64,000 bases of DNA from Marthasterias glacialis. Taxonomy: Eukaryota > Echinodermata > Asteroidea > Forcipulatida > Asteriidae. The notes below the pieces were generated by a model. It saw only the letters and a program-made list of their open reading frames with translations. It searched no databases and was not told the DNA's origin. The stretch covers positions 17,603,397 through 17,667,396 of the forward strand of contig OU452219.1 of NCBI GenBank assembly GCA_911728455.2, written 5' to 3'. Made by a program: the position numbers and the translations under genes. This document shows, piece by piece, positions 52,068 through 64,000 of the stretch. Position 1 is the stretch's first letter. Each line of letters starts with the position of its first letter.

Positions 52068-54075
52068 TGGGAAGTGGCGGAGAGAGATGCGGACTATCTT
52101 TTCTAACGACAGAGAAACAGTTGCCATGGGGGAAAAACAAAGGTATTACTGATATGCAGGGGGTGAGAAAGTGTGTAATTGAAGGAGGGATTTGTTGGAA
52201 ACCAAAAAAGTAGACTTGTTAAAAAAAAAACGACGGAGGATTAAAGCTGAAACCAAAGTGGTGCGGACAAATTTCCAGCAATATTGCTTGGTAATGCTGG
52301 GGTGAGGGTGAGGGTGGTGCTTAACGAGCACAGTGCAATGTCAGATGCGGGCTTTCTTCCGAGTGGAAGGATCGCCTCCAGGTTTAGTGAAGTAGGTTGG
52401 TAGATCGATGCCCAATGGACTTGTAAAGGTATGTACCGCTGATCAAAGTGTAGAGCTGTAGTTTTGATACGAAGTATTTGAGTAGTTACTCTTGCGGAAA
52501 TTTGTACGAAGAATGTTGTTGAATGAAGTACTTTTAAGCAAATATCTCAACCGAATTGATCAAGAAGGTAGTACAAAAGTGAACAAATAATAGGTAAAGA
52601 GCAGTTATGGCATGGAAGTATTCATATATTTACATAAATAACCATGCAAAACATCTTTGTCTACACAAAGATTACCTAAAAACTTAAATACCAAGGTCTT
52701 ACAAAGGTCATTAGTTTTGTTTACAAAGTTAAAAAAAGGTCATCAAAATGAGAAGTAGTTTCCATACCCTATTGTAGAAAGTGATTGTGTCTGTAGAGAA
52801 GTGTTGTAGATTCAGTTGAAGTGGAGCGTTTATCTGTAAAGGTCATACTGAGGTCAGAAAAGGTCATCAAAATCCACAAAAAGGTCATCATAATGCTTAA
52901 AAAATATATGAAGGAAACCTATTTAGGGTTACCTCAGCAGTGAGTTGAACTATCGTAAGTGTGTTGATTCTTTCACGTATCTTTCACACTATGTTCAGAA
53001 AAAAACAGACATTTTCTGGAGTGTAAATTTCTACAATGAAGGTCTTCATTGGGAAGATTATAAAAGTTAGTTCAGGTGACATCATCAGACTGCAAGGAGG
53101 CAAGCGAAAGGCATGAGAAACAGACTATTAGGCTTCTTGGCCGTGCTATTAAGTTCGGCTTTATCTACTTTAATAACCCCAGTTTGGGAAATGCTCGCCT
53201 TAGTTATGAGATTTCAACTTCAGGTATTCGATTAACGGATTTTTCCATCGAAGCTAAATCTGTCAGAACCCCCCTTGCCAGATTGACTAATGGATATCAA
53301 GAGATTAGGTTAATTCAAAGTACATTTTGCTCACCCTAACTCAATAACGGGTCAGGCACCAGGATTAGGTCAATATCTAATGCAGTACACATGGCTGAAC
53401 AGGCCTCTCAACCCCAGAGTTTTGATTATTGTAGTACATGAAACGGTCACAGGGGTTGAAAGGAATGTACATGAAACGGTCAAGGAGATACGTGCAAGCA
53501 TGAAACGGGTCAGTTGAATGATTACAAGGGAATGGCAGGAAGTGTGGTGGCACAAAAGGACAGGAAGTTCAGTGGTAAACACTTCATGCGCCTCAGACTG
53601 GCATCAGTCACGTTTTAGGGACAGTTATGATGAAAAGGTCGGATATTTAAAAGCAGTGTATGCGTGGAGTTGATTGTAAGCGCATGAGCTTTAAAACATT
53701 TTTTTTAAAGAAAAAACACCGCAAAGAACTCTGTACAAACACTAAACAACAGGAATTGTAAGCTTTTCCACTGTTTCTCTAATGAAGGGGAAAAATATGG
53801 GAGTATATTTGAGATTGCTTTAAAGACCAAATGGTTTGAAAGTCTTCATGTGTTCCATGCTTCCTTGAAAAATGAAATGTCAGGTTTGAAATAGAGGCTC
53901 CAAGGTCAAATTCAATTGTGTGAGGCACTCATTTCTCAATACAAATGATTATGAAAATTGAAAAACAAATTACAGGTCTCTAACCTCATGTTAAAATGGT
54001 GTAAAATGTCATTTTATTGGATACTCTTTCAGAGTATGATTTAAAACATGACGTCATTGGATATCAACAACCAAT

Positions 54076-54200
54076 GGGTCTGTACATTCCAATGAGGAAT
54101 TTTTGCATCGGGCAAAGGTCAGACTCAATGCCCTTTTGATTGAATATCATCAAAATTCAGGAATGAACCAAAAATATCCTGCGCATAAATGTACAGACCC
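54076..54200. mobile_element. Short TIR element downstream of the gene
   Basis: GGGTCTGTACATTCC and GAAT/AAATGTACAGACCC are inverted about 125 bp apart; the flanks contain GACGTCAT on both sides. Confidence 0.6.
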
Positions 54201-55495
54201 GTATATTTGAAATGTGACGTCATCTCATCGGACATTTTGGGAGGTTGACAAAATTCGCACTGGAAGGGTTATCAAACACAATAGCATTTTACACCGTTTT
54301 GATGTGTGGTTAGAGACTTGTAACTTGTCTTTCCCACTTTCACAAGGACTTTATCTATTGAGAAATGAATGCATCACAAAACTGAATTTAGTAGCTCCTT
54401 TGGTTAGTCAGTATAGTTACAATCGATCATTCGTGTCAAGTATTGGATGATGTCTTGCCAAGAAATAAGAGGAAATTTCTGATGTTGGACAAACTCTGTA
54501 ACAATTTCATCGTCACGAAACACAGAAACAATAGTGTTGAATGTAAACTAGGAATAAGTATGTACTTTTTCTTTAAAATGAGCATTTTATCTTGGTCACA
54601 TAGATAGGCAGATGCCATAGGCTGCATATTTTGAGTTCCACATTTGTACATTTCCTATTGATGCAAAAGTTTCTATCAATGATAAAGGTTTAATATACTA
54701 AGGCGTTACACTATAGGGTAGTCTAAACAGAGATGGCATTAAGGTACTAAAGGTCGTACAGCCAAGTCTGGGAAACCATTGGATGAAAAAAAACAGGATT
54801 AAAAAGCAGTTTACACCCGGTACTTTCATAGAAGTATGTTGGGGGAGGTGGGTTTGGGATAAAGCATGGATGGAGGATACAGTACTATCAAAGTATCATA
54901 AAACAGAGAAGAGCACAATTTAAAGAAACTGTGCAGGAAGTATTGTACTAATATTTTTCAACTAGCTATTTGTCTAAATAATGATGCATGTGTACTGTGC
55001 GGAACTGGGCTAGAGTGACGTCTAGCTTTGAAGTTATGGTCGTGTATTATAACAGTAGTCAGTGACTGAAAACATACACATAATAATTATAACACACATG
55101 TACAGGTTGGGGACTTTTGTAACGATACTTTTAATAGACTACTTGTAGCACAGTTTTACCGTTTAGAATTTACAATACAGGATGCAATTCTTAGGAAATT
55201 GATACTCAGAAGCATTTCAGCATTTCGGAATACCATTCTCTTTGTCGAATGATACATTAATCAAACTTTAGGTATACAATCAGTTTGTGGTTAACACCAT
55301 GTGATGATATCTACTCGCTGTGTAGAGAACTGTTGTTATTAGCTACTCTAGGTGTTTAGCCTGCAATGTGCAAGGATGTCTGCTTGGACACCATGTTTTA
55401 AACTTGGACTACTTTTTCATTCATTGACATGTGGAAATGTTTCTAGTTGTCAATTTTGACGCCCTAGTTTTCTAGTTCACAGCCAATCTTTAAAC

Positions 55496-55800
55496 TGGTG
55501 GCCGAGCGGTCAAGCACAATGGACTCAAGCTCTGGCATTTCTGTCCAGCAGAGTGTGGGCTCGAGTCCTGGTCTTGACACTTGTGTCCTTAAGCAAGACA
55601 CTTAACCATTGTTACTTTGTCCCTCGGATGGGACGTAAAAGCCGTAGGTCCTGTGCATTGTGTAACGCAAGAACCCAGTTACACTTATCGCTAAGAGAGG
55701 GGGTTTGCCCCAGTGGTTGAATGCGCCTCAGTGGTTACTGAATGCGTCGCAGCACCTTGTAAACCCTTATAAGGTGCAACATAATTGGGTCTCATAATTT
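55496..55800 (+). mobile_element. SINE family A, + orientation, downstream of the gene
   Basis: GTGGCCGAGCGGTCAAGCAC, GGACTCAAGCTCTGG, AGAGTGTGGGCTCGAGTCCT and TTGTGTCCTTAAGCAAGACA, then GGTGCAACATAATTGGGTCT at the 3' side. Confidence 0.85.
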
Positions 55801-56528
55801 AAGAAACTTCAAAAACCTGTCTTAAAAACATAACGATAATCACCATAAGGCGCCATTATGCAAGGGGTCTGTTAAACCAGCATTTCTTGTATAGTTAAAC
55901 CTTTTTAGAATAATGTTCAGTTGGGAGAAAGAAAACTGATACAAAGACACTGCTCTTTCAGTTTGAGAATTGCCTTCCATTAGGAACTAGACGTAGATCC
56001 CACCCATGGATTGCCATGCAACCCTCAGACTAGAAACACTATGAGCTCTCATTTTAACTGAACTTGTGTACCTTTATAACTATATTCTTTTCTTTCAATC
56101 TTTTAACTATTGTAATTGCTCGTGTAGTGACTTAACAACTAAAATGTCAGACTAAAACCAGAATATAAATTAGGGGCTGTAGACTTAATTAAGAATCAGT
56201 GATAACTAAATTTTTTAACTGACAATGAGGGATTAGTTTAGAGTGAGAAATCTATAATAAGAAGATAACCCAGACGCTGTGCAGAACCAGCCACCAGGGC
56301 CAGAGTTTACAACGCTGTTATCCTTAGGTCGTGTCCAAATTAATGGCTTTGATCATAGCCGTAGCCAAAGTCTTTTGATTCAGACCCGGCACTAATTTGC
56401 CATTCAAAAGTTAGAAGAGTACCAGTCTCAAATACTATCCCTTTTTGCATCACTTTTGCTGGTAACATTTCTCCACCCACCAAGTTTTTTAGTATGCCCA
56501 GCAGCTGTGTGGAATTCGGCCCAGTCGA

Positions 56529-56716
56529 CCCAGTTTCATCCATAGATCTGCTTAAGCAGAAAGCAGCACTTTAACAATTTTCTGCTAAGCCAAATATGCA
56601 GGAAACCAGTGGTACATATTGTCACATGGCAGGTTGGCTGGTAATCTTTTTCTGGTAAGCACAATTGTTTTGTGCTTAGCTCATTTTTGTTCTTAAGCAG
56701 CTCTATGAAATTGAGG
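56529..56716. mobile_element. MITE copy, family 'CCCAATTTCATAGAGCTGCTTAAGC'
   Basis: CCCAGTTTCATCCATAGATC and TGCTTAAGCAG at the left; CTTAAGCAGCTCTATGAAAT at the right. Interior CAGGTTGGCTGGTAATC is the family middle in reverse. Confidence 0.8.
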
Positions 56717-57363
56717 AAGGTCACAAGGCAGATGTCCCCTCAACTCTCAGGTAAATGCACTGTAGTATATTTCTGCTCTACATGTATACATTACTGTTAT
56801 TGGCACATTCCCTGCATGCTGTAACATGAGGAAATACTATGTTTTTTATTCATTGAGCCGGACTATTTCCCTTCCAGTCCTGGTTTCGGGGATTTGAATT
56901 GCAGAAAAACAAGAAGGTTGGACCAAAGGTCTTTAGTACCCCAACACCTAAACAAACAAAAAGAGCCACCCGACATGCACAGACTGCGTTATGATTAAAT
57001 CTACAGTGTGCTTTCTTTCCGGTGAGGAGCAAGTTTGGGTTAATACTTGAGAGATGTGAGGTGGCAGCTTATTTACAGAATCCATAGCTCTCAAAAACAT
57101 GCACAAGCTCAAAATTCAATTATATACAATATACTTTGAGGAGGGGCGTTGCTTCCCCCTCCTAGTTGCATTTCCAAGTCGACATTCAGGTCTGACGGTC
57201 ATTTGATTGATATTAAAATAATTGATTATTTTTTAATGTTTGGATAATAACTCCAAAATGTTGAAAACATGGAAACTACTATTGAAAATTTAACAAGCAA
57301 AGCCTTATGAATTTAATATCTCTTTAACTACATTTCTCCTTTGGGTTTATGTTTGCAAATCCT

Positions 57364-57484
57364 GTTGGTAAGTGATGACGTTTTGGACTCGGAAGTGCAA
57401 TGTAAACGATTGGTATACATACATGTACATGAACATTACGTTTCACTGCATTTCCGGCACTTCAAAGCGTCATCACTTACCAAC
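57364..57484. mobile_element. Foldback element
   Basis: GTTGGTAAGTGATGACGTTT...GGAAGTGCAATG pairs with CATTTCCGGCACTTC...AAGCGTCATCACTTACCAAC. About 120 bp with CATACATGTACATG at the tip. Confidence 0.8.
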
Positions 57485-58455
57485 ATGATTAGCAACATTC
57501 CAGAGTCTTTCAGTAGATGAGATCAATACAAATCAAATTGCAATGGTTTATGTCTACTACTACTACTCCGAAGTTATATGATAAATTATACTCTAATATA
57601 ATATACTCTATGAATTATACTGTTAGTAATTCTTGATCGTAAGTTAAAAAAATAGCTGTGGAAGATTAATTCCTATACATGTTGTACTCACTCCAGTTTT
57701 TGGCAAGTACTTAAATCAGTGTTTAACTTCTGGAGGCTTGTTATTAGAGAAGAAGCCATGGAGGAATACTTTGCATTCATTCCATTTATAAGGAGATTTA
57801 TGTAAATATGTGGTCCTCTTTGTGGATTTAAAAGATGGATACTGAAATTAAGGTTGCAGTATTTATGCTATGGACTACCATATTTAACGTATTATGTTAG
57901 AGAAGGAATCTGCTTGGTTCAGAACACATTTCGTCAGTAACTGTACTTTTTGCTTTTACTCTGCAGGGTCTTGTTTGGTAAGCAGTTTGCAACCACTTAC
58001 CCTATTCTTCATTTTCAATTGAATTTTATCTTTACAAACTACACTACTCTGTATGTTGACAATCTAACTGGTCAGGGAGGAAGAGACTCACAAACTGAAC
58101 TCATCGTTTTCCGTACATACACAGCCCATTTTTCCCCGAACTCAACATAGTACGTTAAGGACCAAAATGAAACTACTGGCCGGCAACCGATATAATGTCG
58201 ACATGCAGACTACTACAATTGATATGGCGATGCTCTTTGTACACGCATAATATTAGGCCTTGGGAACTATACCTTGGTATATAATGAATACAGTAGCAAA
58301 TGTAAATTGAACATAAATGTTGGCTACAGATAAAAATAGCCTGCTTGATTTGACAAATTGCCCTATTTTGAAGCTGTATTCTCTTGATGCCAAACGGAAC
58401 CATGCCGGCAATTGCAACTAAAGAACATATAGTGACGGTTAGGATTCTAACCTAT

Positions 58456-58659
58456 CAGTGGCGTAACCGGGGGGGGGGGCAAGTGGGGCTGAGCCCCCAT
58501 CTCAGAACCCTTGCCCCCCCCCCCCCATGAGATAAAACAAAAATGCACAAATGGATGGTTCAATACATTAAATAGCACATAGAAAGAAAAAAAAAAGATA
58601 TATTTATAAATGTCTTTGCCCCCCCCCCCCCCAATGAAAATGTTTGGTTATGCCACTGT
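58456..58659. mobile_element. TIR element of the 'CAGTGGCGTAAC' type, copy 3
   Basis: CAGTGGCGTAACC and GGTTATGCCACTG are inverted ends, with long G and C runs just inside. The best copy of the family here. Confidence 0.85.
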
Positions 58660-58771
58660 AACATATGTACAATAAAAGACTGTACTCAGTGCTTTACAAA
58701 CAACGTGAAAATATTAGAGAAGTATCAAAATGACTTTTTTATGACATTATCCGAGCAGCTTGTTCATGGGC

Positions 58772-58902
58772 GTTTACACCACCAAGCTATGGCCGCCGCA
58801 CGCGCGCAATCCTTCATGCTGATTGGTACATATGCGAACTGACGCGCTGTTGTCTCGCCGCATGCGCGTGCGGCGGCCATAGCTGCTGCAGTGGTGTAAA
58901 AC
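58772..58902. mobile_element. GC-rich foldback element
   Basis: GTTTACACCACCAAGCTATG and GCCGCCGCACGCGCG pair with CGCGTGCGGCGGCCATAGCT and GCAGTGGTGTAAAAC. It is dense in CpG in an otherwise AT-rich region. Confidence 0.82.
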
Positions 58903-60675
58903 ACCTCAAACGGGCGCTGCTCAGGTTAGCTTGATTACTTTATATTTAGCTGTAGTTCCAGCCTCAAGATTTGCTAATCAGGCTGCGTTTACTGTATCAG
59001 ATTATTTGGTATATATGATGTTTAATTCAGCTTAGCCGACTGTTTTTGTTGTGACGTTGTGGATCCATTTATTTTGTATTTAGTCACCTCAAATATCAGT
59101 ACTTATTAATGATGTATATAGGAGAAAGGTACCGTAGGCTATTTTAAAACCAATTTGGATGTGTTTGCCCATCTATTGATACAAGTTTATCGTGCAATAC
59201 TATTGTGAAGGCTGTTGTAACATTGTTCATCGTGTATTAATTTGTATGTATATTTTGTTATGATTTTAATGCAAGTAAGTATTAAAGTGTGTCACATTGT
59301 TTACTTAATTGTGCTTACCGTTATTTTCCCATGTACCGATGGCTATATACAATGATGAATAAAGCGAGAAAGGATTGACTTTCAAAAGTCGAGTATCTTC
59401 TTCAGGACGTCTACCCTTCTCTCTACAGAGCTTTAAAAAAAGAAATGCAATTCCATGAAGATTTTCCGATAGATTTGTCATTTTACCCAAAGACAACATT
59501 TGGTTTCCATTCTTGTTTTTCGTCTCTGTGTACATTTCTTCTTGCGGATAAGCTTGTCATTGCGGAGGGAATCAATTCAATAAATTGGACGTGACAAACA
59601 CGTTAGCACAGGACGCGGAGTCAACTTTTGGCCTCCGTTTGGATCCAGCAGAGTGCTTTGCGTGCCCAACCCTCTCTGAATGTCATATCACTAAGCTAAC
59701 AACATACCGGTAGAATGTCGTAAATTAAATTGAAAGGTAAGAAATCCCGCCATGTACACCCACGTTTGAAATCTTGATCATGTATGTACATCACGCCTAA
59801 CATTGGTTTATATAAGTTATTTTTTGCAGTCTTCGTGTGAACGACATCGTAACCAAATCTCAAAGCCATCTTTAAAGCCTATTTCTCATGGATATTAAGT
59901 TTGCCTAAAACGCTCTGACAAATTATGCCACGTAATGAAATTAGATTCATATACATGTACTGGCTTTGTCCAAAGCCACCACTGATTTTACGACTAGTGC
60001 ATGAATAAACGAAATGTATCAAAACGAAGGTGAAATTTCACCATGAGTCACCAGACTCTTCTTCTAAAAGCAAGATACCATATACATGCTGGAAAATGAT
60101 AGCTTGCTCCTAATGTACAACATCTCGATTCAAAATACAACTTAACACTATCCAGCCCCCGCTGACCTGAAACTTGTTATCTTAAAATCTCGTGACAATT
60201 CAAGGGTAAGTGTGCCGATATACCGTCGTCATTTACAAGAATAATAGCAAGGCCCGTATTTGTGGACCATCTCAGACGCAAAATGTCATTTGAAAGCTTG
60301 TATTTACTCGAGTCAAATGCCGAGTCTGAAGCATCCTACGAAGCAGTGCTCGATACACTCCTTAGGCCTGGCTAATATCTCAACAGCTCACGCCGAAGTG
60401 ACATGATACAAACCGTTATTTATTTCAAACCTCTCATTGCGCCGTTCGGAGCCACGTACGCATGCGCATGAGACACAGAAGCTTTGCTGTCGACAGGACG
60501 TGGTTGGCGCGTAATATTCTGAATATTTCAAGGGACACGTGTCCTTCGGACTGGGCGCTTTGGGGCCATTAAAAGCGTTTGTTAAACAAATATGGTTGGA
60601 AAGATATTTTAAAAGTAGAATGATGCACTGAAATATCCCTTGAAATGTATGGTTTTTGTTTAATTTCGTGACAGA

Positions 60676-60740
60676 ACACGGCCCGCCATTTTGTAGAACC
60701 AAATGTTTTACCGGTACTCCATAAAATGGCGGACCGTATG
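60676..60740. repeat. Inverted repeat (hairpin), possibly core of a larger foldback
   Basis: ACACGGCCCGCCATTTTGTA faces CATAAAATGGCGGACCGTAT. A weaker outer pair (AATATTTCAAGGGACAC near 60520, GAAATATCCCTTGAAATG near 60632) lies to the left. Confidence 0.6.
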
Positions 60741-62439
60741 TTTCTATGTAGAGTGTGGTTCTGCTGGTTGTATTTCCGAGAGACAAATTTATGTATTTTG
60801 GATCACTACTCACTAATTACAACTGTATATGTTTTAATTGTCATAAATGTTAGGCCTACATGGTTGTTTTACATTTTGTAGTCTCTACTGTTTCTAAGAA
60901 AAGTAAATTAATATTCGTTTTTGTTTTAAATACACCGTATCGAACATGAGAAGCATGAGTGAGAGTTTTGTCAATTTAAGTGGTCGAGTTTATGTTCTTT
61001 TACTCTTTGGCAGTATTCTAGATGGAAATATTTCTCTGGGTGTTTGATATTAATGAGGAATTTTATAATCAGTGATCTGTTCGGACTTTCTAGCCATATA
61101 ACCTTACTTTGTCAGCTTGTAGATAGTTCCTGATTAATGCCATATTAATTACGGGCAACTTGGGTTCCGGACCGAGTTTTGGCTTTGAGTTGTGTTTGAT
61201 CGTTCTAACTTCGCTACGCAGCCACTAAGTGGTTCACCAACCAATCGCCCAAAGAATTCGATGAATCTCCCGCATTCCACACGCACAGCCAGTGGGAAAA
61301 CCTCAGGGAGCCGGGGCACGTGCCCCCCACAATTTTTCAGTGCCCCCAGGTACCTCCGGTGAAAAAAATTCCAGATATCTGTCATTCATAAAAAAAGCCC
61401 TGCCCCTTGCCCCCCCCCCCCCCCACTCAGAAGCAATCCTCAGTGCCCCCCCCCCCCCCGTAAAAAAAATCCCTGGCTACGCCGCCGCGCAGGCTGTATT
61501 CATTCAAAACGCATATTTGTGTGTTCAAAATTTTATAGGCCTATATTGTTGCCCGGCCGTATTTATGGCCGACTTTACGCGTCCAATGGGAACAAATTAC
61601 GTGCATTAGTTCGTGACGTTAAGCTTCACATAACTACTTCTCACGATGGTATTGAGTCGCGTGTAATTGTCACACCAAGTGAGTTATTAATTTGATATTT
61701 CTTAAATCACGATGCACACAGTATTATAATACGGGACGCATTCTATTTACGACACTGTGCAATATATCCAACGGGTCTCCTGGCGATAGCACCGAGTAAC
61801 GTTCAATGCTCAAGGCCGGTCGGCATCCCATGGGTGATGCAAAAACAAGTCACCTTTTTATTTATTCACACTACAGGACAATCCTAAAGGAAAGATACGT
61901 CTTGGAAATTAATGCTTGGCTGTATGAGACAAAGTACAGATTGAATTGCCTAACTGATGTAATCGTTGCATCGGGGATAAAGGGAAAAAATTAAAGGAAA
62001 CTCAAACAAAAATTGTATTGTATTGTATTGACTGTTGGTAATTTAGCCAAATTTAACAGTATCTCTAAGTCCGTTAGTGACATCATTGGGGTTGAGTATT
62101 AAACCTGGCTATGAAGAACCTTTTTGTAGAGACTTTTTAAGTAAATACAACTAGTCAAATCTCGACCTCTCCACAGTTATTTCATTTTCATTCAATCCGG
62201 TAGACTTCATCAGATTAAACTTAACGCTAATCGTTACCGCCTGTCCATTTTAACCTAGTGCAATTTCTTGTTCTAACATTTATTTTTTTAGTAGATGACT
62301 AGAGTTTACTGCTTTGTTCTTGTGGTATGGTTCTTGTTTTAAAGTTTTTAAGGATTGACATTTTTTATGGTACAGAGCAAGAGTGCAATTTTTATGCTAG
62401 ACATGACAAGCAATATTGAAGTAAACTGAAAAGCATTTT

Positions 62440-62545
62440 GGTTTCACCCTTACACCGATGTGATAAGCACTACAGTGCTTTTCGGTCCCTGCAAAAAAAA
62501 AAATCAATATGGTATTTGGGTGGGATTCGAACCCAAGACAAGATT
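62440..62545 (-). mobile_element. SINE family B fragment, - orientation
   Basis: CACCCTTACACCGATGTGAT, AAGCACTACAGTGCTTTTCG and GGGTGGGATTCGAACCCA are the reverse complement of the family B body and B box. Confidence 0.72.
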
Positions 62546-63835
62546 CAAGCGCATACTATATACCCTGAAAATTGAACCCTTTTCGTTTATAAATAAACCC
62601 TCTTCCTTAATATTCAATATACAGTTTAGGAATTCATTTTTTTTTAACTATATATTATTTTATTTCATGTTATGATATCATGAGAATCAAATCACCCAAT
62701 AATTAGTACTCAGTTTGAGCAACATCATCTACACCATATTTCCTAGAAATCTGTTATTAATTTACAGAATGATGGGTAATATGCCATCTTAATCCAAAAG
62801 CTTATAATTAGTTGTTATGCCCACTCCTCCCAAAGTACCCATTATTCATGGGTGATCGTCTGGAATAAGTTGAATATAATTATTGGATACCAGACTGCCT
62901 TCTATTCGGGCCTTTTCATGCATGCAATAGATCGCTTGTGTTAACCCAGTTTACCCTAAAATCAATCGTTCACGCTGTCTGCTAATACACTTGCCCTATT
63001 TATCCAGGGGTACGCTGCACGGGTATAGGATAAATTTACACCCAGAGCACGCGTTGTTCTCGGGCCCCATGAGTCACACCCCACACATAATTGCTTCCTG
63101 GAAAAAAATGTCCTGCTTAAAAAAAAAATTATTATCGTCGTGCCAAAATATATTGTTGTTTGTGCCTAATCGAAAAGCTGGATGGGTCAATTCCCTCTCG
63201 CCCCCACCTTCCCGAAGGCTATAGGTGTCGTGTATTTCACACTTCAGACGATGAACATGGAGGAGAAAATGAAGAGCCCCACTGGCCTCTGTCTGCATCA
63301 ATCTTATGTGACTCCGGTTTGCTGCTAATAAGCATGACCCCTATTCACTATAAAAAGGAAAAGTCTCGATTGTCGATCTATAAAAAGAGAACCACCAATA
63401 ACAATAGAGCCTGTAACAAATACTTCACATTGAGTTCAACAATCTAATTAAACCCAGTGCTCTTTAATCACTCTCTGTAAAGACGTTATCATAAATTTCC
63501 CACGGCTAGCATTATGTGCATACTTTCTGCCCAGAATGTGGAGTATTAAATTCTTGAAGGACCTTCTCCCTTATATTGGCCTCTAAATTGCTGCCCAGTC
63601 GAAGACGGTCTTTTCCTCACAGCAAGAGGCACTTTCATTTAATAGTAAGAATATGTTTGTAAGAACATTTTCAAGGGAACTAAAGGGGAGGTAGAGTAAA
63701 AGATATCGCAACGATCATTAAATGAAAGCTTTTCATATTAACAACAATATGGTTTATATGAAAAATAAACGTCAACAATTTTAAATGATAATTACTTTTT
63801 GGAAGAAAAAAAAACAGATCTAACGAACATTCACA

Positions 63836-64000
63836 CTGTAAAAACTAGGGTGTTAAATTGATTCTCTTGGTAGCTATAAAATATGTGGCAACACCAACAT
63901 GGTGTTAGTTATCCCCATTGCTTTATCGTTGGTAAAATTAACACCATGTCGGTTTTGTCACATATAGATACCAAGAGAATCAATATGACACCCCAGTTTT
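63836..64000. mobile_element. Foldback element running to the window edge
   Basis: The left arm TGTAAAAACTAGGGTGTTAA...TTGATTCTCTTGGTA and AACACCAACATGGTGTTA pairs with AACACCATGTCGG...TACCAAGAGAATCAA and GACACCCCAGTTTT at 64000. The arms are about 75 bp with a short loop. The element may extend a few bases past the window. Confidence 0.82.

Larger units (their letters stand above)
52068..59300 (+). other. Probable TMEM63 3' UTR and downstream flank, end uncertain
   Basis: No recognisable coding exon follows the stop. Poly(A)-signal-like hexamers occur at 52240 (ATTAAA), 58671 (AATAAA), 59281 (ATTAAA) and 59358 (AATAAA). The AT-rich, repeat-poor stretch ending near 59300 resembles the end of a long 3' UTR, but the early ATTAAA could also serve. 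The stretch also holds a SINE (55496-55800) and several MITE-like elements, which can sit in a UTR. The end cannot be fixed without transcript data. Confidence 0.4.
59300..64000. other. Downstream flank without recognisable genes
   Basis: Open frames here (for example 60388-60813 on the minus strand) lack any motif I recognise. Contents: a hairpin (60676-60740), a poly-C bearing TIR-element relic at about 61286-61486 (GTGCCCCC, CCTGGCTACGCC), a SINE B fragment (62440-62545) and the terminal inverted repeat (63836 onward). Confidence 0.6.

Noticed and set aside
60388..60813. A 141-codon open frame on the minus strand
   Set aside because: No recognisable domain; it overlaps an inverted repeat (60676-60740), has scattered low-complexity composition, and shows no splice or family support.

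Overview
This is a eukaryotic genomic window holding most of one multi-exon gene on the + strand, set in AT-rich DNA crowded with small repeats. The gene encodes a TMEM63/OSCA (CSC1-like) mechanosensitive ion channel. I can place 18 coding blocks from 6322 to the stop codon at 52067. The splice phases join without a break into about 729 residues that follow the vertebrate TMEM63 proteins (roughly 800 residues) from just after the first membrane helix to the C-terminus. The N-terminal 70-80 residues (TM0 and the WDYGR-like segment) are not recognisable here and probably lie upstream of base 1. Intron sizes, the tRNA-derived SINEs (one with a tRNA-Leu(CAA)-like head) and the many foldback elements suggest a marine invertebrate deuterostome, most likely an echinoderm such as a sea star. 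That placement is an inference from sequence style and is not proven.

Layout. Bases 1-6321 have no recognisable exon; they hold repeats and are either an intron or 5' flank. Bases 6322-28365 hold coding blocks 1-15, with introns of about 0.1-4.2 kb containing SINEs and MITE-like inverted-repeat elements. Block 16 is at 32913-33080. A 17.6 kb intron follows (33081-50652), holding a probable solo LTR nested in an older repeat, three copies of a ~0.5 kb repeat, a 35-bp minisatellite, and a tandem duplication that runs into the acceptor of block 17. Block 17 is at 50653-50819 and the last coding block at 51891-52067. Bases 52068-64000 are 3' UTR and flank: no recognisable coding exon, several MITEs, one SINE, and a large inverted repeat that ends at the window edge.

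The most interesting feature is a pair of homologous exons 92 bp apart (23013-23075 and 23168-23227). They have the same phase at both ends and both begin with Ser-Ala-Gln-Ala-Leu-Phe. Each encodes a different version of the segment between TM5 and TM6, next to the channel's pore helices. They look like mutually exclusive (or tandem cassette) exons that would give two channel isoforms. Everything else of note is transposon archaeology: a solo LTR with 5-bp target duplications, a SINE-like unit present twice with the same 3' flank, and an element that carries a fragment of another element between two copies of its own arm.
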